Assembly: GCA_039619475.1 (NCBI GenBank)
Contig: CM077115.1
Coordinates: forward strand, 144,402,274-144,466,273
Direction: 5' to 3'
Source of the DNA: Icerya purchasi
Lineage: Eukaryota; Arthropoda; Insecta; Hemiptera; Monophlebidae
DNA length: 64,000 nt
Shown here: positions 10,906-22,150 of the stretch, in pieces
How positions within the stretch are numbered: position 1 is the first letter of the stretch
Layout of the letters: every line of letters begins with the position of its first letter
The notes under the pieces: generated by a model
What the model was told of the DNA's origin: nothing
Databases searched by the model: none
The model's input: the letters and a program-made list of their open reading frames with translations, nothing else
Translations under genes and position numbers: made by a program

Positions 10906-12505
10906 ATATGAAAAAAGAATACCCTTCCAAAAAAAAACTGATTACAAAATCAAAAGTTATTTTATACATAATAATTAAGAAACAAGAGTTAATTTTTAAA
11001 TTCATTATAATTATTTCAATTGTTTAAATTTACAAATTGTTTTTTTGTTGTTTTTTTTTTTTTTGTTAAAATACTTTTTTTTTTTCCATTAATGTTTACA
11101 CCATACTATGTAATCGAAAGTAGAAAATGTTCAAAGAAATTTCGTTTTTGGATTTTGCTAAATCTTTCGGCTAACTATTTAAATTAATTCATTCATTCAC
11201 TCTCGATATTCGAGTAAGGAGTGCCGGCCACAAGGAGAAGAGCTGAGATGATATAATAGAAAATAGGACGTTACAGTTGTGCAAGTTGGAACATGGTAGC
11301 TGATGCACGGCAGCATCTTTGCTGCCAACACGGCCATAACGAGTGATCCAGTGCAAGGTTAAACCAAGGCGATCGAACAAGTTGCAAAACTGGTGCGCAT
11401 ATGCAGGCCAGGGATAGACGTGTAAGGAGGAGAAAACAAAATAATTAGGATAACATTGCGCAATTGTTCAACACGTAAAACGGCAGTACCGTGCATTTGG
11501 AACCGATTAGTAATCGTTTGATTTATCATTATACAAATGCAGTCCCGTATGTGTCTGCCTACTATATATCAACCAGCGCACATATGACGGTATGCCTGTT
11601 TGCCATTGCCGCCCATGTGATCATTAGTGGTTAATTTAATTCAATTTTTGTAATGATTTCTGTCGTCGCCTGGGATCGAACTGAGTCTTCTATAGCAAAA
11701 GCCGAGTGCTCATGAACAAGATGCGCAAAGTGAATAAAGGTAAATCGAAAAAGAAGAAAAAAAAATGTCAGGAGGAACGTGCCATGGATACGACTTAGTG
11801 CGATTAATCGTGAAAGCGAAAATGGTTGGGAAGAGGTCAGATGGCAAAAGATGAAACTTGTAGTTAGGAATTCGTAACATTAGTTAGGATGTTCATCGGC
11901 GAATATCTTCCATAATTCGGGTGAAAGAGAAAATGCTTTGCCGAAACGACAACTTATAGTCTTGGCCGTATCGATGATGGCAATTATTGCGACTGGAAGC
12001 TTTTCTCAAGAGCTCTCTTAACTCAGTTCGGCTCATCAGCCGTTCTTGCAGTTGCACGAAATAGTCCCATAACCGGTTTCTATAAGATTACTGCGGTGGC
12101 CTTTCATTATGAAATAGTAATTTTCGAACTTTGCAAACTTCATGTTTGAGACCCTTGCCTCGGTAGGAGTGAAACGATTCCCGATCGTTCTTAATTTTTT
12201 GACCTAGATTTTTGCTCTTAAAATATACATATATCGGTGCGCATCTTAGAAATCGCATTACCTCCAATAAATACACCAGTGTCGCCACTTTTTCACTTAC
12301 TGCTTGTCCATCAGGTCGCTAAAAACCGATCACCCTTATTAAATCTCCAACGTTTCCTGCATTGATTTTCCTCAGCGTTAGCTGATATATTCGAACCCAT
12401 ATCATCAAGACTAATCTAAATTAAATTTGAAGAACTGGTCACTAGCCAGAGAGTCCGGATATAGCGTCCAAACACAGTTAAAATAAATTTCGGGAGAAAC
12501 CATCG
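10906..12505. other. Unrecognised DNA with a weak tRNA-like B-box
   Basis: No gene is supported. On the minus strand near 11669-11684 the sequence AGTTCGATCCCAGGC resembles a pol III B-box, and a possible old tRNA-derived SINE could lie here, but I see no second box or second copy. The rest has moderate GC and no transposon landmarks. Confidence 0.45.
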
Positions 12506-13029
12506 TTAAGGTAAAGGTGATTCAATTCTGACCGGGGAACCATTATTCGGAAGACATATATATTCGAGTACATCTGCCACAGTAATTTCTTTTCTGTCAT
12601 TATGATTACAGCCCCAACTGACATTTAGGGCATTAAAGTCCCCGCCTAAAATTATGGGTAGATATTCTAAACTCTCTAGCGCATCTACAAATGCCTCCAA
12701 GTCGATCACGTGTCCTGGTGGGGAATAATACTCGATGAAAAATAACAACAGTATTTATTGAAACTTACGCGAATACAAACTGCGTTCGATTTTCTGGTAT
12801 CATTATTGTAAGTAACAAAGTTCGATTGCATTGATATGGCGACTACGCCATAACCGTCTTCCCTATCATCCGGGTAACAGTAGTAATTATCCAAACCCAA
12901 CTGTTTCCGAGAAGATAACCGAGTTTCCCCCAATAAAATAATATCAAAATCATTATTGGCTACGAAGGCTTCGAAATCGCAAAAATTTGAGAGTGTACTA
13001 CGCGCATCCCACTGAAGTACTTTCAGCAT
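12506..13029 (-). pseudogene. LINE APE-type endonuclease domain, frameshifted
   Basis: The minus strand encodes most of an apurinic-like endonuclease of non-LTR retrotransposons, which nicks target DNA to prime reverse transcription. The first frame (13029 down to 12706) opens with LKVLQWDARS, then DIILLGETRLS (catalytic Glu region) and a CYPDDREDGYGVVAIS segment. A frameshift near 12730 leads to the second frame (12748 down to 12506), with YLPIILGGDFNALNVSWG containing the GGDFNA catalytic motif. RT is not found downstream, so this is a fragment of a Jockey/CR1-like element. The DDREDGYG segment is nearly shared with the fragment at 13260-13569. Confidence 0.8.
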
Positions 13030-13259
13030 ACTAACGAAAATATCGTTAAACTAGTTTGAAAAACCAGATTAAATAGTTGATAGACAAATTAGAAACAATT
13101 AATACTAAAATATAAAAACACATTAAATAGTGTGACTCTCTATTTTCTAACATTTACCTCATTCCTATTCGATTTAACATATTTATTTTTGTTGTTCACT
13201 TTGGGGTTACTTCCCTTACTAGAAACACTTATAGCATTAAACCTGGTATTGTACATATT

Positions 13260-13569
13260 TGTCAATTTTAAATCGATGATTCGGTGTTCAATTCTGTGTC
13301 TAACTAGAATTGCCATTCCATCATAACCGTCTTCCCTGTCGTCCCGGTAGCAGTTAAAATTTTGACCCCAAATGTTTTTAATTAAATAGCCGTGTTTCGG
13401 AAATTAGCATTATATCTACATGATGATCGCGATAAAAAACTTCTAATTCACATTTGGTAGAAAAAATGCTCCTCACATTACACTGATTTTTATTGCAATT
13501 GGGAGAAGAATTAGGAGCAAAGAATTTAACTAGTAGGAAAACTACACAATTCCTGTGGAAAACGTACAA
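13260..13569 (-). pseudogene. Second LINE endonuclease N-terminal fragment
   Basis: On the minus strand, CNVRSIFSTKCELEVFYRD and HHVDIMLISETRLFN give the N-terminal part of an APE endonuclease with the catalytic ETR. After a frame break, a CYRDDREDGYDGMAILVRH-like segment follows (around 13270-13345), matching CYPDDREDGYGVVAIS of the neighbouring copy. The two copies have the same orientation and partly overlap in domain content, so they are two insertions or a duplication rather than one split gene. Confidence 0.7.
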
Positions 13570-13576
13570 GGTGTCA

Positions 13577-14011
13577 GGTCAAGTCAAAATGCTCTAAACA
13601 ATAAGTCATCTGTGAAGTGCCACATGTGCAAAAAAACTGTCTGCAATAAATGTAATGATAAAGTATATTATTTATGCATTATTTGTTCTAATAATAATAA
13701 TAATAATAATAATAACTAGTTTATCGATAACTTATAATTTAGTAGAGTTAGAATTATTAAGTGAGTTGTCACGATTTTATTGCTAAACCAAAAAATATTT
13801 GATTTTTAATTGATAATTTGGTACTTTTAAGTTTATCAAGCAATAAGAATTTGTTTTAAGTTGATTATTAAACGTGTTCTGAATATTTCACGAATTGTTT
13901 TAATAGTAATAATTTTTATGTTTTATAGCAATGATCATTTAATACAAGTAGAATGGGACAAATTTGTCACGACGGCGGTTCAAGGGGTCTTAATCTTCGG
14001 CGCTTCTAGTG
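13577..14011 (+). mobile_element. piggyBac-like element, 3' end fragment
   Basis: The plus strand carries a short frame with paired cysteines, KCHMCKKTVCNKCNDK followed by LCIIC (13614-13690). This matches the cysteine-rich C-terminal domain of piggyBac transposases, though the spacing is imperfect. About 330 bp downstream the sequence ends GGCGCTTCTAGTG directly before TTAA (14012-14015). Read outward to inward this is TTAA-CACTAGAAGCGCC, of the CAC/CCC-TAGAA form known for piggyBac-like termini inserted at TTAA. An (AAT)n tract lies at 13684-13713. The 5' part and the DDD domain are missing. Confidence 0.5.
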
Positions 14012-14015
14012 TTAA

Positions 14016-14625
14016 ACAAGGTTAACAGAATGAATTAAGAAGAACTTGTTAGAATAATCGAAAAAAAAAAAAAACCTACTAATTAATTTTTTATTAGTAG
14101 AATTAATGTAGATCAAATCTTTTTCTTAAGGTTCAATTTAATTTCTTTATTATTTTTATTTTTGGCTGCTATATCTGTTGCCATTTTACCTTTATTCCAG
14201 GAACAGGAGAATCCGAGACATCTTTCGGATGCGCTTCGATCATTATTTTTTTTGTTACGTGCTATCGTTCTGTACTACTTCTATCTTCATCTGAAGAGAA
14301 GAACGATACCGATCGTTTAAATGTGAGATCCTTTCTGGGTATTAGAGTTGATTCTTATCGTAGAACCCCGTATTTTTAGAAATGTGCCGGGGTTTGTACG
14401 CCGGTATGATCTTTATATCTTTATTCTTTTCATTAAATCGGAGAGTGGGGAAATCGACATAGTTGGAAATAACGCAAATCACTTATTAACTTTATTTGAA
14501 AATAGATCTTTTTGATTGTATGTTCTAGGAATTTCCAGAGAAGAAGCTTCCTGGAAACCCAGATTATGAGAGGCCATCAATTCATTGATGTCAATAATAT
14601 CACACAATAAGTATGTTTTCATATA
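14016..14625. other. Unrecognised AT-rich DNA
   Basis: No coding or transposon signal is visible between the piggyBac-like end and the MITE arm. Confidence 0.5.
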
Positions 14626-14700
14626 AAATTAAGGTATCAGTGTCGTTTAAGAATAACCATTATATCTTTCCTTTAAGGTATATTTTACTGTATAGGATAT
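14626..14700 (+). mobile_element. Single MITE arm (family M2)
   Basis: ATTAAGGTATCAGTGTCGTT, AAGAATAACCATTATAT and GGTATATTTTACTGT match the right arm of the M2 MITE at about 7020-7094 in order. No inverted partner is seen nearby, so this is a half element or relic. Confidence 0.65.
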
Positions 14701-14806
14701 TATTGGTTTTAATTACCTTTTTTAGTGAATTTTAGTTAAAGTTTTATTATCGAATATAATTATTACTTTTTAACGTATTTTTATTATCAATTTTTTTTTT
14801 TTTTTT

Positions 14807-15030
14807 AGTAGCGCGGTAGCCTAGTAGTTAAGGTGCTTATCTACAAAACCAGAGGTGTCATAGGTTATCAATACACGTGTCTCGTTGCGAATCCAAGTCG
14901 CTCCCAGGTATTTAGATAATCTGATATTGAACTGGCCGCAATATTTTCTTTAGATCTACAAGTTCCTTAAATTCCACAATCCCTGACGCTTTATCATAAA
15001 TATGAGAACACTTACTTTACTTACTTAATT
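14807..15030 (+). mobile_element. tRNA-derived SINE, copy 1
   Basis: The head has a pol III A-box-like GGTAGCCTAGTAGTTAAGG (14815-14833). A B-box-like region and GAATCCAAGTCGCTCCCAGG follow near 14890-14910, then a body with TAAATTCCACAATCCCTGA, and the tail CACTTACTTTACTTAC. Copies 2 (42481-43175) and 3 (52071-52325) share head or body and tail blocks in the same order, which defines a SINE family of roughly 220-290 bp without coding capacity. It would be mobilised in trans by a LINE; the partner is unknown. Confidence 0.72.
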
Positions 15031-15189
15031 ATTTTTTACTTTTTGATACAATTTTATTCAATTTTTATAGTAAACTTTGAAGTTGTTTTTTTTTTCTTTT
15101 TTTAAACATCGTTTTATTTTATTTTCAATTAATTTTTAGACGTCGAGTACTAGGACTTGAAAAATATTTAGCAGTCCGATCGTTTTTTT

Positions 15190-17050
15190 TTGTTTCTTTT
15201 TTTTTTTTTTGGACTCGTCAACCAGAGACCTCTGCTCAAGAAATATGTATTTGTTATTCATACGGGGAGGGTAATCTGAAAATCCCGTAATGAAATCTGT
15301 AGCATTTTTGCATCACGCCTGACCGTGTAATTTTTTTTTTTCTTGTTTTATTTCGGGTACGCTAACGAAGAGCAGCAATTCAATCAACTAAGGAATCTAA
15401 ATAATAGCTTAAAAGGAGTACAGCTCTCAGATTTTAATCTGGTGCGAGATGGAATGAATGAACGAAGCTAAAATAGAAACAACTGATAAGGAAGGAAATG
15501 AGAGAATATAACAATCATTGTATGGAGCAGTAAGATCAAGATCCAAAAGCTGAGAATAGAAGAGAGATCTGTTCCGAAGAAAGTGAGGAACACTCGTAGA
15601 AAACATGATTGACACCATCACACAGGAAAAAGAAACGATCTGGGTGAATAAGATACTGCGGGGAAGAGGCAAGGGAAAAACGAAAAAATGACGAAGGGAG
15701 AAAGGTATGATGGAAACGAAGACGACATATGACAGTGATCAGAGGACGACAAAGAAAATGAAACTTGTCAAACCTACACTGATGAGAGAAGGTAAAGGCT
15801 GGGCAGAAAGATAAAAGGAATTAGGATTGGAGAAAAGGGAAAAATAAATATCCTTCCATAATGTAATATGGAACTGTCTGGAAATGTGATTCATATTGTG
15901 AGCAGGAAATTTATGGAGAGGATGTTCATTGGAAGTCGCTAAGCGAGCCAAAGAATCAGCCACCTATTTACCCTCAATTCCATGGCTAGGAATCTACTGT
16001 AGATCTATTCGGATAGAACGGAACAGGAATAATTTGTGAATTAGATTGCGAATAAGAAGAATGAAAGGCTGTTCAAAAGAGAGCAACGATAAGGGAGAAG
16101 AAATTGCCAGCAAGACACTTTCAGAGTCAGCTATTATTAAAAGAAATTTATCCGAGAGGAAAGAAAAGGAAGAGATACAAAGGATTGCATGAAGTATGGC
16201 AGCTGATACATGACATATGAAATACTTGAGGAGAATGTAAGAGACTGAAATAATTAAGGGAGAAAAGTTTGGAGATTTGTCATAGGAGAAAATATAAGGA
16301 GAAAAATTGGTAAGACGAACAGAAATTAAAGACAAAATTGGAATACTGTTGGGAGTAAAACGCCAGTTGTGCAAAATTGAGCAGTAAGCAGCTATAATCC
16401 TAGATTTAGAAAAAGGAAGGTGTTTAATTACGAAACGATAGCCTAAAGAGAGTAATCTAAATTTGGAGAGGATGGCTGGAATTGGAGTTGCATCCAGACA
16501 AGGACGAAGACATATAGAATGCGGTCAAGCTTTAAAAAAATTACAAGAGTTGCCGTATATATATATAAGAACAGTAGTCCAACCTAGAAAGAAAGAAGGA
16601 ATTATACAATAAAGAAAAAAGTGTAAGGGTCACCGCCCCATATGTACAACGAGAGTGATTTTAAAAGATTAATCCTTTTAAGATACAGGCGACTAATATG
16701 CTCCTGAAAGGACAAACGGCCGTTAAGAAGCACACCCAAGCAACAGAAGCACTCCACAAGAAAGACAGGATAATGATTTAAGGTTAGATTGATTAAGGAA
16801 AGATTATGGGAACAGAAAGTAAAAATCAGATTACCGCGGATTTAAGAGGAGATACGAAAAGATGAATATTGGAGAGAGCACTTTCTATAGTGGCTAATGA
16901 CCTATTTAGTTCTAAAACAGCATCTGTGACATTGTGAGAAGAAGAATAAATAAGGGCATGATCAGCGTAGAATAAAGACAATGAATTTAACGGAAGAAAG
17001 GCAATTTTTTTTTTTTTTTTTTTACTCTTTTATGAAAGACAATTTGATGT
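15190..17050 (-). mobile_element. RNase H-type LINE (family A), 5'-truncated copy
   Basis: The minus strand preserves the RT C-terminus to RNase H part of ORF2. In order it shows IPAILSKFRLLSLGYRFVI (near 16400-16470), HNWRFTPNSIPILS (start of the 126-codon frame at 16374), IIADSESVLLAISSPL (RNase H second catalytic region), a WIPSHGIEG-like then ADSLARLATSN segment (15960-15930), and a frame ending near 15427. Two adjacent poly-T blocks (about 15191-15210 and 15332-15343), preceded by complements of GTTGACGAGTCC and GTTAGCGTACCC, are LINE 3' ends. Frameshifts break the protein repeatedly. ORF1, endonuclease and most of RT are absent. Confidence 0.72.
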
Positions 17051-17339
17051 CATTCCGCGCCGAAATAATATAAAAAACATCTAGAAAAGGTAAATCTAAC
17101 GACTTAATGAGTCATTTATTTTTTCTGGCATAGAATAACATAGTTAATTGAAACGGATTCTTCCGTAAGAATTACAGAGAATCAGCATTTGCCCGGGTTT
17201 TTTTTTGCCACAGCGAAGTGGGGATTATCGAATTTATATTAATCACCATATGTCACTCTTAATAGAAAAATCCTGTTGCGTGTTTCCACAGATATCTTTT
17301 TATTTTGCCGGGAATGGCGTAGTCAACTGATCCGACATT

Positions 17340-18245
17340 TCTTCTTTTTTGGGACCTTTATCCAGAAACAATTAGCAAGGGAAATGAATTAGTTATATTT
17401 TGATGCGGTCAGATATTGTTAGTAGGAATGAACAAACAATGGGAACGATGTGATTAGAAGGAAAAGACACAGGATATGGGAGGCAGAATATGGAGTAGAA
17501 ATACCAATTCGAAGCGAATTGGAACAGAAAGCAGAACGCTCGCTGAAAGGGATCAACACTTAATAAACACAGGATCAGCATCGCCAAACCTTCGTTTGAG
17601 AGGAGAATATGGAGAGGCAACAAAAAACGAAAACGAGCAGAAAATAAGAGTATGGCTTAAGGACTCAAACGAATAATGGAGACAACAAAACGAAGTGAAG
17701 GAAACAGAGAGAACTACGAATTGGCAGGAAGACTAGGTGGAACGGACGGAAAGAATAACTGTTAGGAAACGTACATATCCGACCAAAACCTAAGATGAAA
17801 ACTTTTACATAGCGGAAGGAGATCGCAGGATGGAATTTTTTCAAAAAAAGACAGCAACCCGAGCAAAGGAGTTTGCCGATTCATTAGCAAAAGCGCCTTT
17901 CGGCTGGAAAGCCGCTGCAAATCAATATGAACGGAAAGTAAGGAAGAAAGAACGTGGATGATTGAGCATATATACGAAGAGTAATAAAATCGCAGGAATG
18001 ATTAGGTAGGGTAGAACAGATGGCCTGGACATGGAATCTGATATAATTAAGAATTTAGAAGAATGGCGATTGGAGGAAATGAAAATAATGGAACGTAGGA
18101 TAGTGTCATTGATTCGTTTATGAGTGTGGAACAGAAAGGAAGCAGATGAATCAGAATCTGGAACGATAAAAGAGGCCGCGACACTATCCGACGACTTCGA
18201 ACCATCTGTAAATACGGTTACATGAATTGACTAATTGATTTCCCT
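17340..18245 (-). mobile_element. RNase H-type LINE (family A), second 5'-truncated copy
   Basis: On the minus strand, VFTDGSKSSDSVAASFIVP (about 18210-18155) carries the first RNase H aspartate, FLIISDSMS (about 18060) the second, and ANESANSFARVA (about 17880) the GNExAD-like third motif. A further frame ends DRIKI near 17393, resembling SHQIKI at the end of the copy at 15427. A GGTCCCAAAAAAG-type 3' end lies near 17345-17358. Frames are broken. Lying head-to-tail with the 15.2-17.05 kb copy in the same orientation, it may be an independent insertion or a duplication. Confidence 0.65.
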
Positions 18246-18539
18246 ATAGCAAGGTCCAAAAGGACCGAGTTTATACATAAATATTTATATATTACATGAA
18301 AAGAACAAAATATGTAAAATAAAATAATTTTTATATAAGTTTTTGTCACACATCATTGTTTAGTTTAATTTAACGTATAATAAGAAGAAACACGCTAAAA
18401 TAAACAATTAATAGATATAACGCGCGTCGGATTAAATGGTTTATATTAGTGTGTTTGTTCTTATTATATATATATGTCAAAATAAAATAAATGAGCGGGT
18501 TTACTAAAAATTAGAACGTAATGAGATTGGAACCGGTTG

Positions 18540-19198
18540 CTGGCCGGGGATTGTCGTATCCGGGTTGATTTCGTGATGGATAAAGGGCGCGGTTGTTGGG
18601 TCGCAAACGAACAGATCGACACTTCAGCTATGAGGGCACAAAAATCATGAAAGAAAATCTTCAGTGTTCTTCAAACATCGATCGTCAAGTGGCCGAACAA
18701 TACCGGACCCGTTTTAACTGAAGAATCAGTCCGTCCGGTAACCGAAACAAATTCGATCTAAGAAAGAGCTCTTGGTAACCTGATTTTGCTCCGAAAGTCG
18801 CTTTTGCGAATTAATAAAGTTCGTAATTAACTTGAAAAAAGATTTTCATCTCGATGTTACTGCATAGCCCAGCGTTGAACCGGAATCCAGACTGAACCAC
18901 CAACGTATGCCCCTATCTGCTAACAAGGGACCGACGACCACCCAGCAGCAGCTAGCTGGCAGCAGAGTGTTACGCACAATTTACATGAATTTAAAATTAA
19001 TCGTCGTCGTTGATACTTAATTAATTATTACGTTTTCAGCGGTCGACGATTTGAGAAATATAGGTGTTGTTAGGAAATTAATAAAAGCAAATTTAATAAT
19101 AATGAATTAAGAACAACATTGGATTTCTAAAGATCTCACGTGGTGCTTGGCATCTAACCTGAGGGCTTGCGAATCAAATATATAGTGGTAACATTACA
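18540..19198 (+). mobile_element. Diverged LTR relic of the 24.5-kb family
   Basis: Shared blocks with the 882-bp LTRs appear in order: AGCAGAGTGTTACGCA near 18963-18978, TTTTCAGCGGTCGAC followed by ATAGGTGTTGT (19034-19070), CACGTGGTGCTTGGCATC (19138-19155) and a final GGTAACATTACA (19187-19198). The 5' boundary is unclear and I could not identify a target duplication, so the start is approximate. The U5 hairpin is partly decayed. Confidence 0.6.
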
Positions 19199-19480
19199 AC
19201 ATACCTATATATGTAGATGATATAGTATTTGTATAAATTAAAACATTTCGTTTTACTTATGGGACGGTGGATGTTCGCTGCGCATAAATTTTCATTCGCA
19301 GCTAAGCGGCAAATTTAAAACGGATTAATCGGGGAGCGCCCATTCTATTTTTAGGAGTCGAAAAAAGGAAACGAAAAAGAAAACAACGGGAGAAAGAGAA
19401 AAGGAAAAGGAAAAGGAAAAGAAAAACAAAGGAAGACCGATTAAAAGCCTACAAAAAATAGGAAGCAACTGGGAAGAAGA

Positions 19481-20780
19481 GGCGATCGCGCATCGCTCGT
19501 AATTACTGTTTACAGTAATTTAGCGAGGGCTGTAATTGCGGTGCGAACTGATGTTTTATGCGCGCTTTAACCGGCGTTTATCTTTCTCCGTTGCCTGCTT
19601 AAAACGGTATTAATAATAATTGTTATCGAATAGCGCGAAAAAACACAAAACGGAGACAGCATAACTGAAATTTATCTAATAATTACAGCGCGCTCTGTAC
19701 ACACATTCTAGACATTCTGCTGCTGCTGCTGCATCGTCCATTCTTCTCGCATCAGATAAAATGCAATTTCACACAAGTATGTGGCTGGTGGTAGTGGTGG
19801 TCGGGGGCCAAGTGTGCACACACGGTAATGACGGAGGCGGTAATTTATGCCGGGACGCAAGCAACCGTGGACGAGACTGTTCGCGTCAGGTGCCTCCGAA
19901 GATATACACATTATCGATATGGTCAATCATCGCGACCGCAGAGGCCGACCGGCCGAAGCATCTTTCGTTCTAGATTTAATGATACAGGCCAGATCACGGA
20001 GGTATGAAATTAAAGCGAACACTGCATCGGCCGAACCGGGGGCCCATTAGCATTTTTCAGGGCTGCTGCTCTGCTTAATGTGTGTCGTCGTTCTTCTGGC
20101 AGTATTCTCTCTCGCCTTCGCTCTAAGTAATCTTTTTGCTCCGGTTAAAATTTTAATCTGCCTAATCTCCGCAGCCATCTGTCTCGTCCGATTATCATCC
20201 GCCCGATGCAGGGCCACTATATATCATAATTCGACGACCTTGTTGCACATCCTATGCGCCGCCGGACAGCGCGATTCACCGTCCGCAATTAGTTCTGTCC
20301 GCGGAGCATTGCCGAACAACACATGTCGGTGCTTTTGGTTCGGCCACGGGATTCGGAATTTAGTCGGTGTGCGTGAGACGCGCGCTGAAACCTATACAGA
20401 CGTTTAGTCGAGGCGCCGTCCTTATCATGCGCGTGTTCCTTCGGCTGTTAATCGGAAGTGCTCTTCGCCGCGCCAGATTCGGGAGCGCACGCAAAAGGCA
20501 CGAGCTGTAACAGATGGAGGACCAACACAACACGACCGGGTAATTATCGTGTAACGCGGACACCCAAAAGCACAAGACGCGCGGCCATCGGTGCAAAAAC
20601 GAATCCCATTTCGGTCGTTACGTAACGCCGTTAACAGTAAATAGCACGTTCCTTGAAATGTGTACCTGGAAATCGTGTCATCTGCCGTCAGCAAGCACGG
20701 TGCTTTTATCCCCGGGGATGGTGTTAACTTTTTTCCCGTCTTCGATAGCTTTCCGGTCGAATTATACGCATACAGTAAAA
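19481..20780. promoter_or_regulatory. GC-rich non-coding stretch, candidate regulatory cluster
   Basis: Composition is much richer in GC and CpG than the flanks and free of homopolymer runs. It contains homeodomain-type TAATTA and forkhead-type TGTTTAC cores inside a palindrome (19501-19520) and an ATCAGATAAAATGCAATTTC stretch near 19750. Open frames of up to 109 codons occur on both strands in overlapping positions, without splice-supported structure or domains, so I do not call a gene. A conserved non-coding element cluster or an untranslated exon is an inference from composition only. Confidence 0.35.
19501..19520. promoter_or_regulatory. 9-bp inverted repeat with TAATTA and TGTTTAC cores
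   Basis: AATTACTGT and ACAGTAATT are perfect inverted arms around a TT spacer, and weaker symmetry (CGCT/AGCG) extends outward. A palindromic operator-like site for a dimeric factor is possible. Confidence 0.35.
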
Positions 20781-20789
20781 CCGCGATTA

Positions 20790-21880
20790 TCCGTGTGTGT
20801 GTTTAACCGGTTGCCGGATTAACCGTGCACCTGTCTTTGAACTCGCGTACTTCCTGCAAAAAAGGTTCAAAAAATTGCGATGGCAAGGAATTTGAACATG
20901 TTGATGATGGAAATATGAAGGTCGTGAATAGAAAGCGATGGAAACTATTCCAGCACTATATAAATTAAAACAAGGTATGACATACAATAGCTTAATATTT
21001 CGAAGCTGTAATAATACCCCGAAATTAAATACGGAATCGGAATTTGGGGTGAGACGAAAATTACAGAAATGAGGAAAATCAACAAATTGCAAAAAAAATG
21101 TTTAACACTGGTCTTACACGACGAGAGAAAAACGCATTAGCTAACATCACACTTGGTGGAACAAAAATAACGAAATGTCACCAAAAATGCTTTATATTAT
21201 TACAGCAAATTACTCCGTGCTAAACTCGAAGATAGGCAGTTACCAACTAGAACAAGAGACTAGAAATTGCGATTAATACTTATTATGTACGATCTAGGGG
21301 GATTTAAAATAGATCCAATGTAAAGGAAGAGGTATTAATAAAATTATTAATGGGGAAGATACCAAAGGAAATTCGAAATTAAAAAAATCTGGAGAGATGG
21401 AAAAACAAGGTTAAAATTTAGTTGATAGCATAATGTAAAGAGCAATAGAATTAGTAACAAAAAAAAGAAAAAAAAAGTATCGTAATACTAGTAATAACCA
21501 CTTATAACATTGACGCTACGTTGACATGAGATTACTATCTCCAGTTTTAATAAGCTGCTAATGCTCTAGTGGTAGTTGTATAAAAATTATATTGTATTAT
21601 TGTAATATATAAGTGTTATCATGTATAAGTTTATTGTAATAGGAAATATTATTTTAGATGATGGTATAATTGTAATATAAATGATAAATAATGAGAGTGT
21701 GGATATTTTGTGGTATTACTTAATATATAAGTTAACGCTTTTTATGCTGTAACAGAAAGTAGTACTTAAGTTAAGTTGATGTTATATTATACAAATAAAT
21801 GATATAATTATGTTGGCAACCCACAGACGGGTTAGTGCCTTGAAGAACCCACAAATTATTATTAAAAAAAAAAAAAAAAA
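20790..21880 (+). mobile_element. LINE family B, 5'-truncated 3' half
   Basis: Around 21020-21110, AATACGGAATCGGAATTTGG GGTGAGACGAAAATTACAGA parallels 61046-61095 of the larger family B copy (RYGLEICGEVKKTELRKIY). The 3' end is diagnostic: TGTTGGCAACCCACAGACGG GTTAGTGCC then GAACCCACAAATTATTATT and a poly-A run of about 20 (21866-21884). The same terminal arrangement ends the copies at 36.2 kb and 61.8 kb. The reading frame is badly decayed. Confidence 0.7.
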
Positions 21881-21889
21881 AAAATTGAT

Positions 21890-22150
21890 CCTACTTAAGC
21901 GTATACTTTTACTGATGAAGAAATGTTAAATGAAATCAATGCGGATTCAGAAAATCGGAAAATGAAGAGCAAGTCGAAATAGCAGAACAGCGACTAAGCT
22001 GTGAAACTGCGTTGCATTGTACAGACTGTGATCACGTATTTCGAGCAGCAGACAAATCACTGACATTCTGCAGGTAGAGGCAAAGAGAGATTGCCGACAG
22101 ACGGAAGAAACCGACTGACTTTTTTAATAAAAATGAATACCTAGTCTAAT
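21890..22150 (+). pseudogene. pogo/Tigger transposase C-terminal relic
   Basis: Across shifting plus-strand frames the sequence reads DEEMLNEINAD, EIAEQRLSCETALHC, VITYFEQQTN and RQREIADRRKKPTDFF. These follow the order of the C-terminal tail of CENP-B/Tigger-type DDE transposases (an acidic stretch, an EALETALRYxEQQ helix, an Arg-rich helix, then TDFF). The catalytic core is not present. Several frameshifts and stops make it dead. The call rests on domain order and is moderate. Confidence 0.45.

Noticed and set aside
11640..11720. tRNA-derived SINE or tRNA gene on the minus strand (B-box-like AGTTCGATCCC)
   Set aside because: Only one box is convincing, no cloverleaf can be drawn and no second copy occurs in the window.
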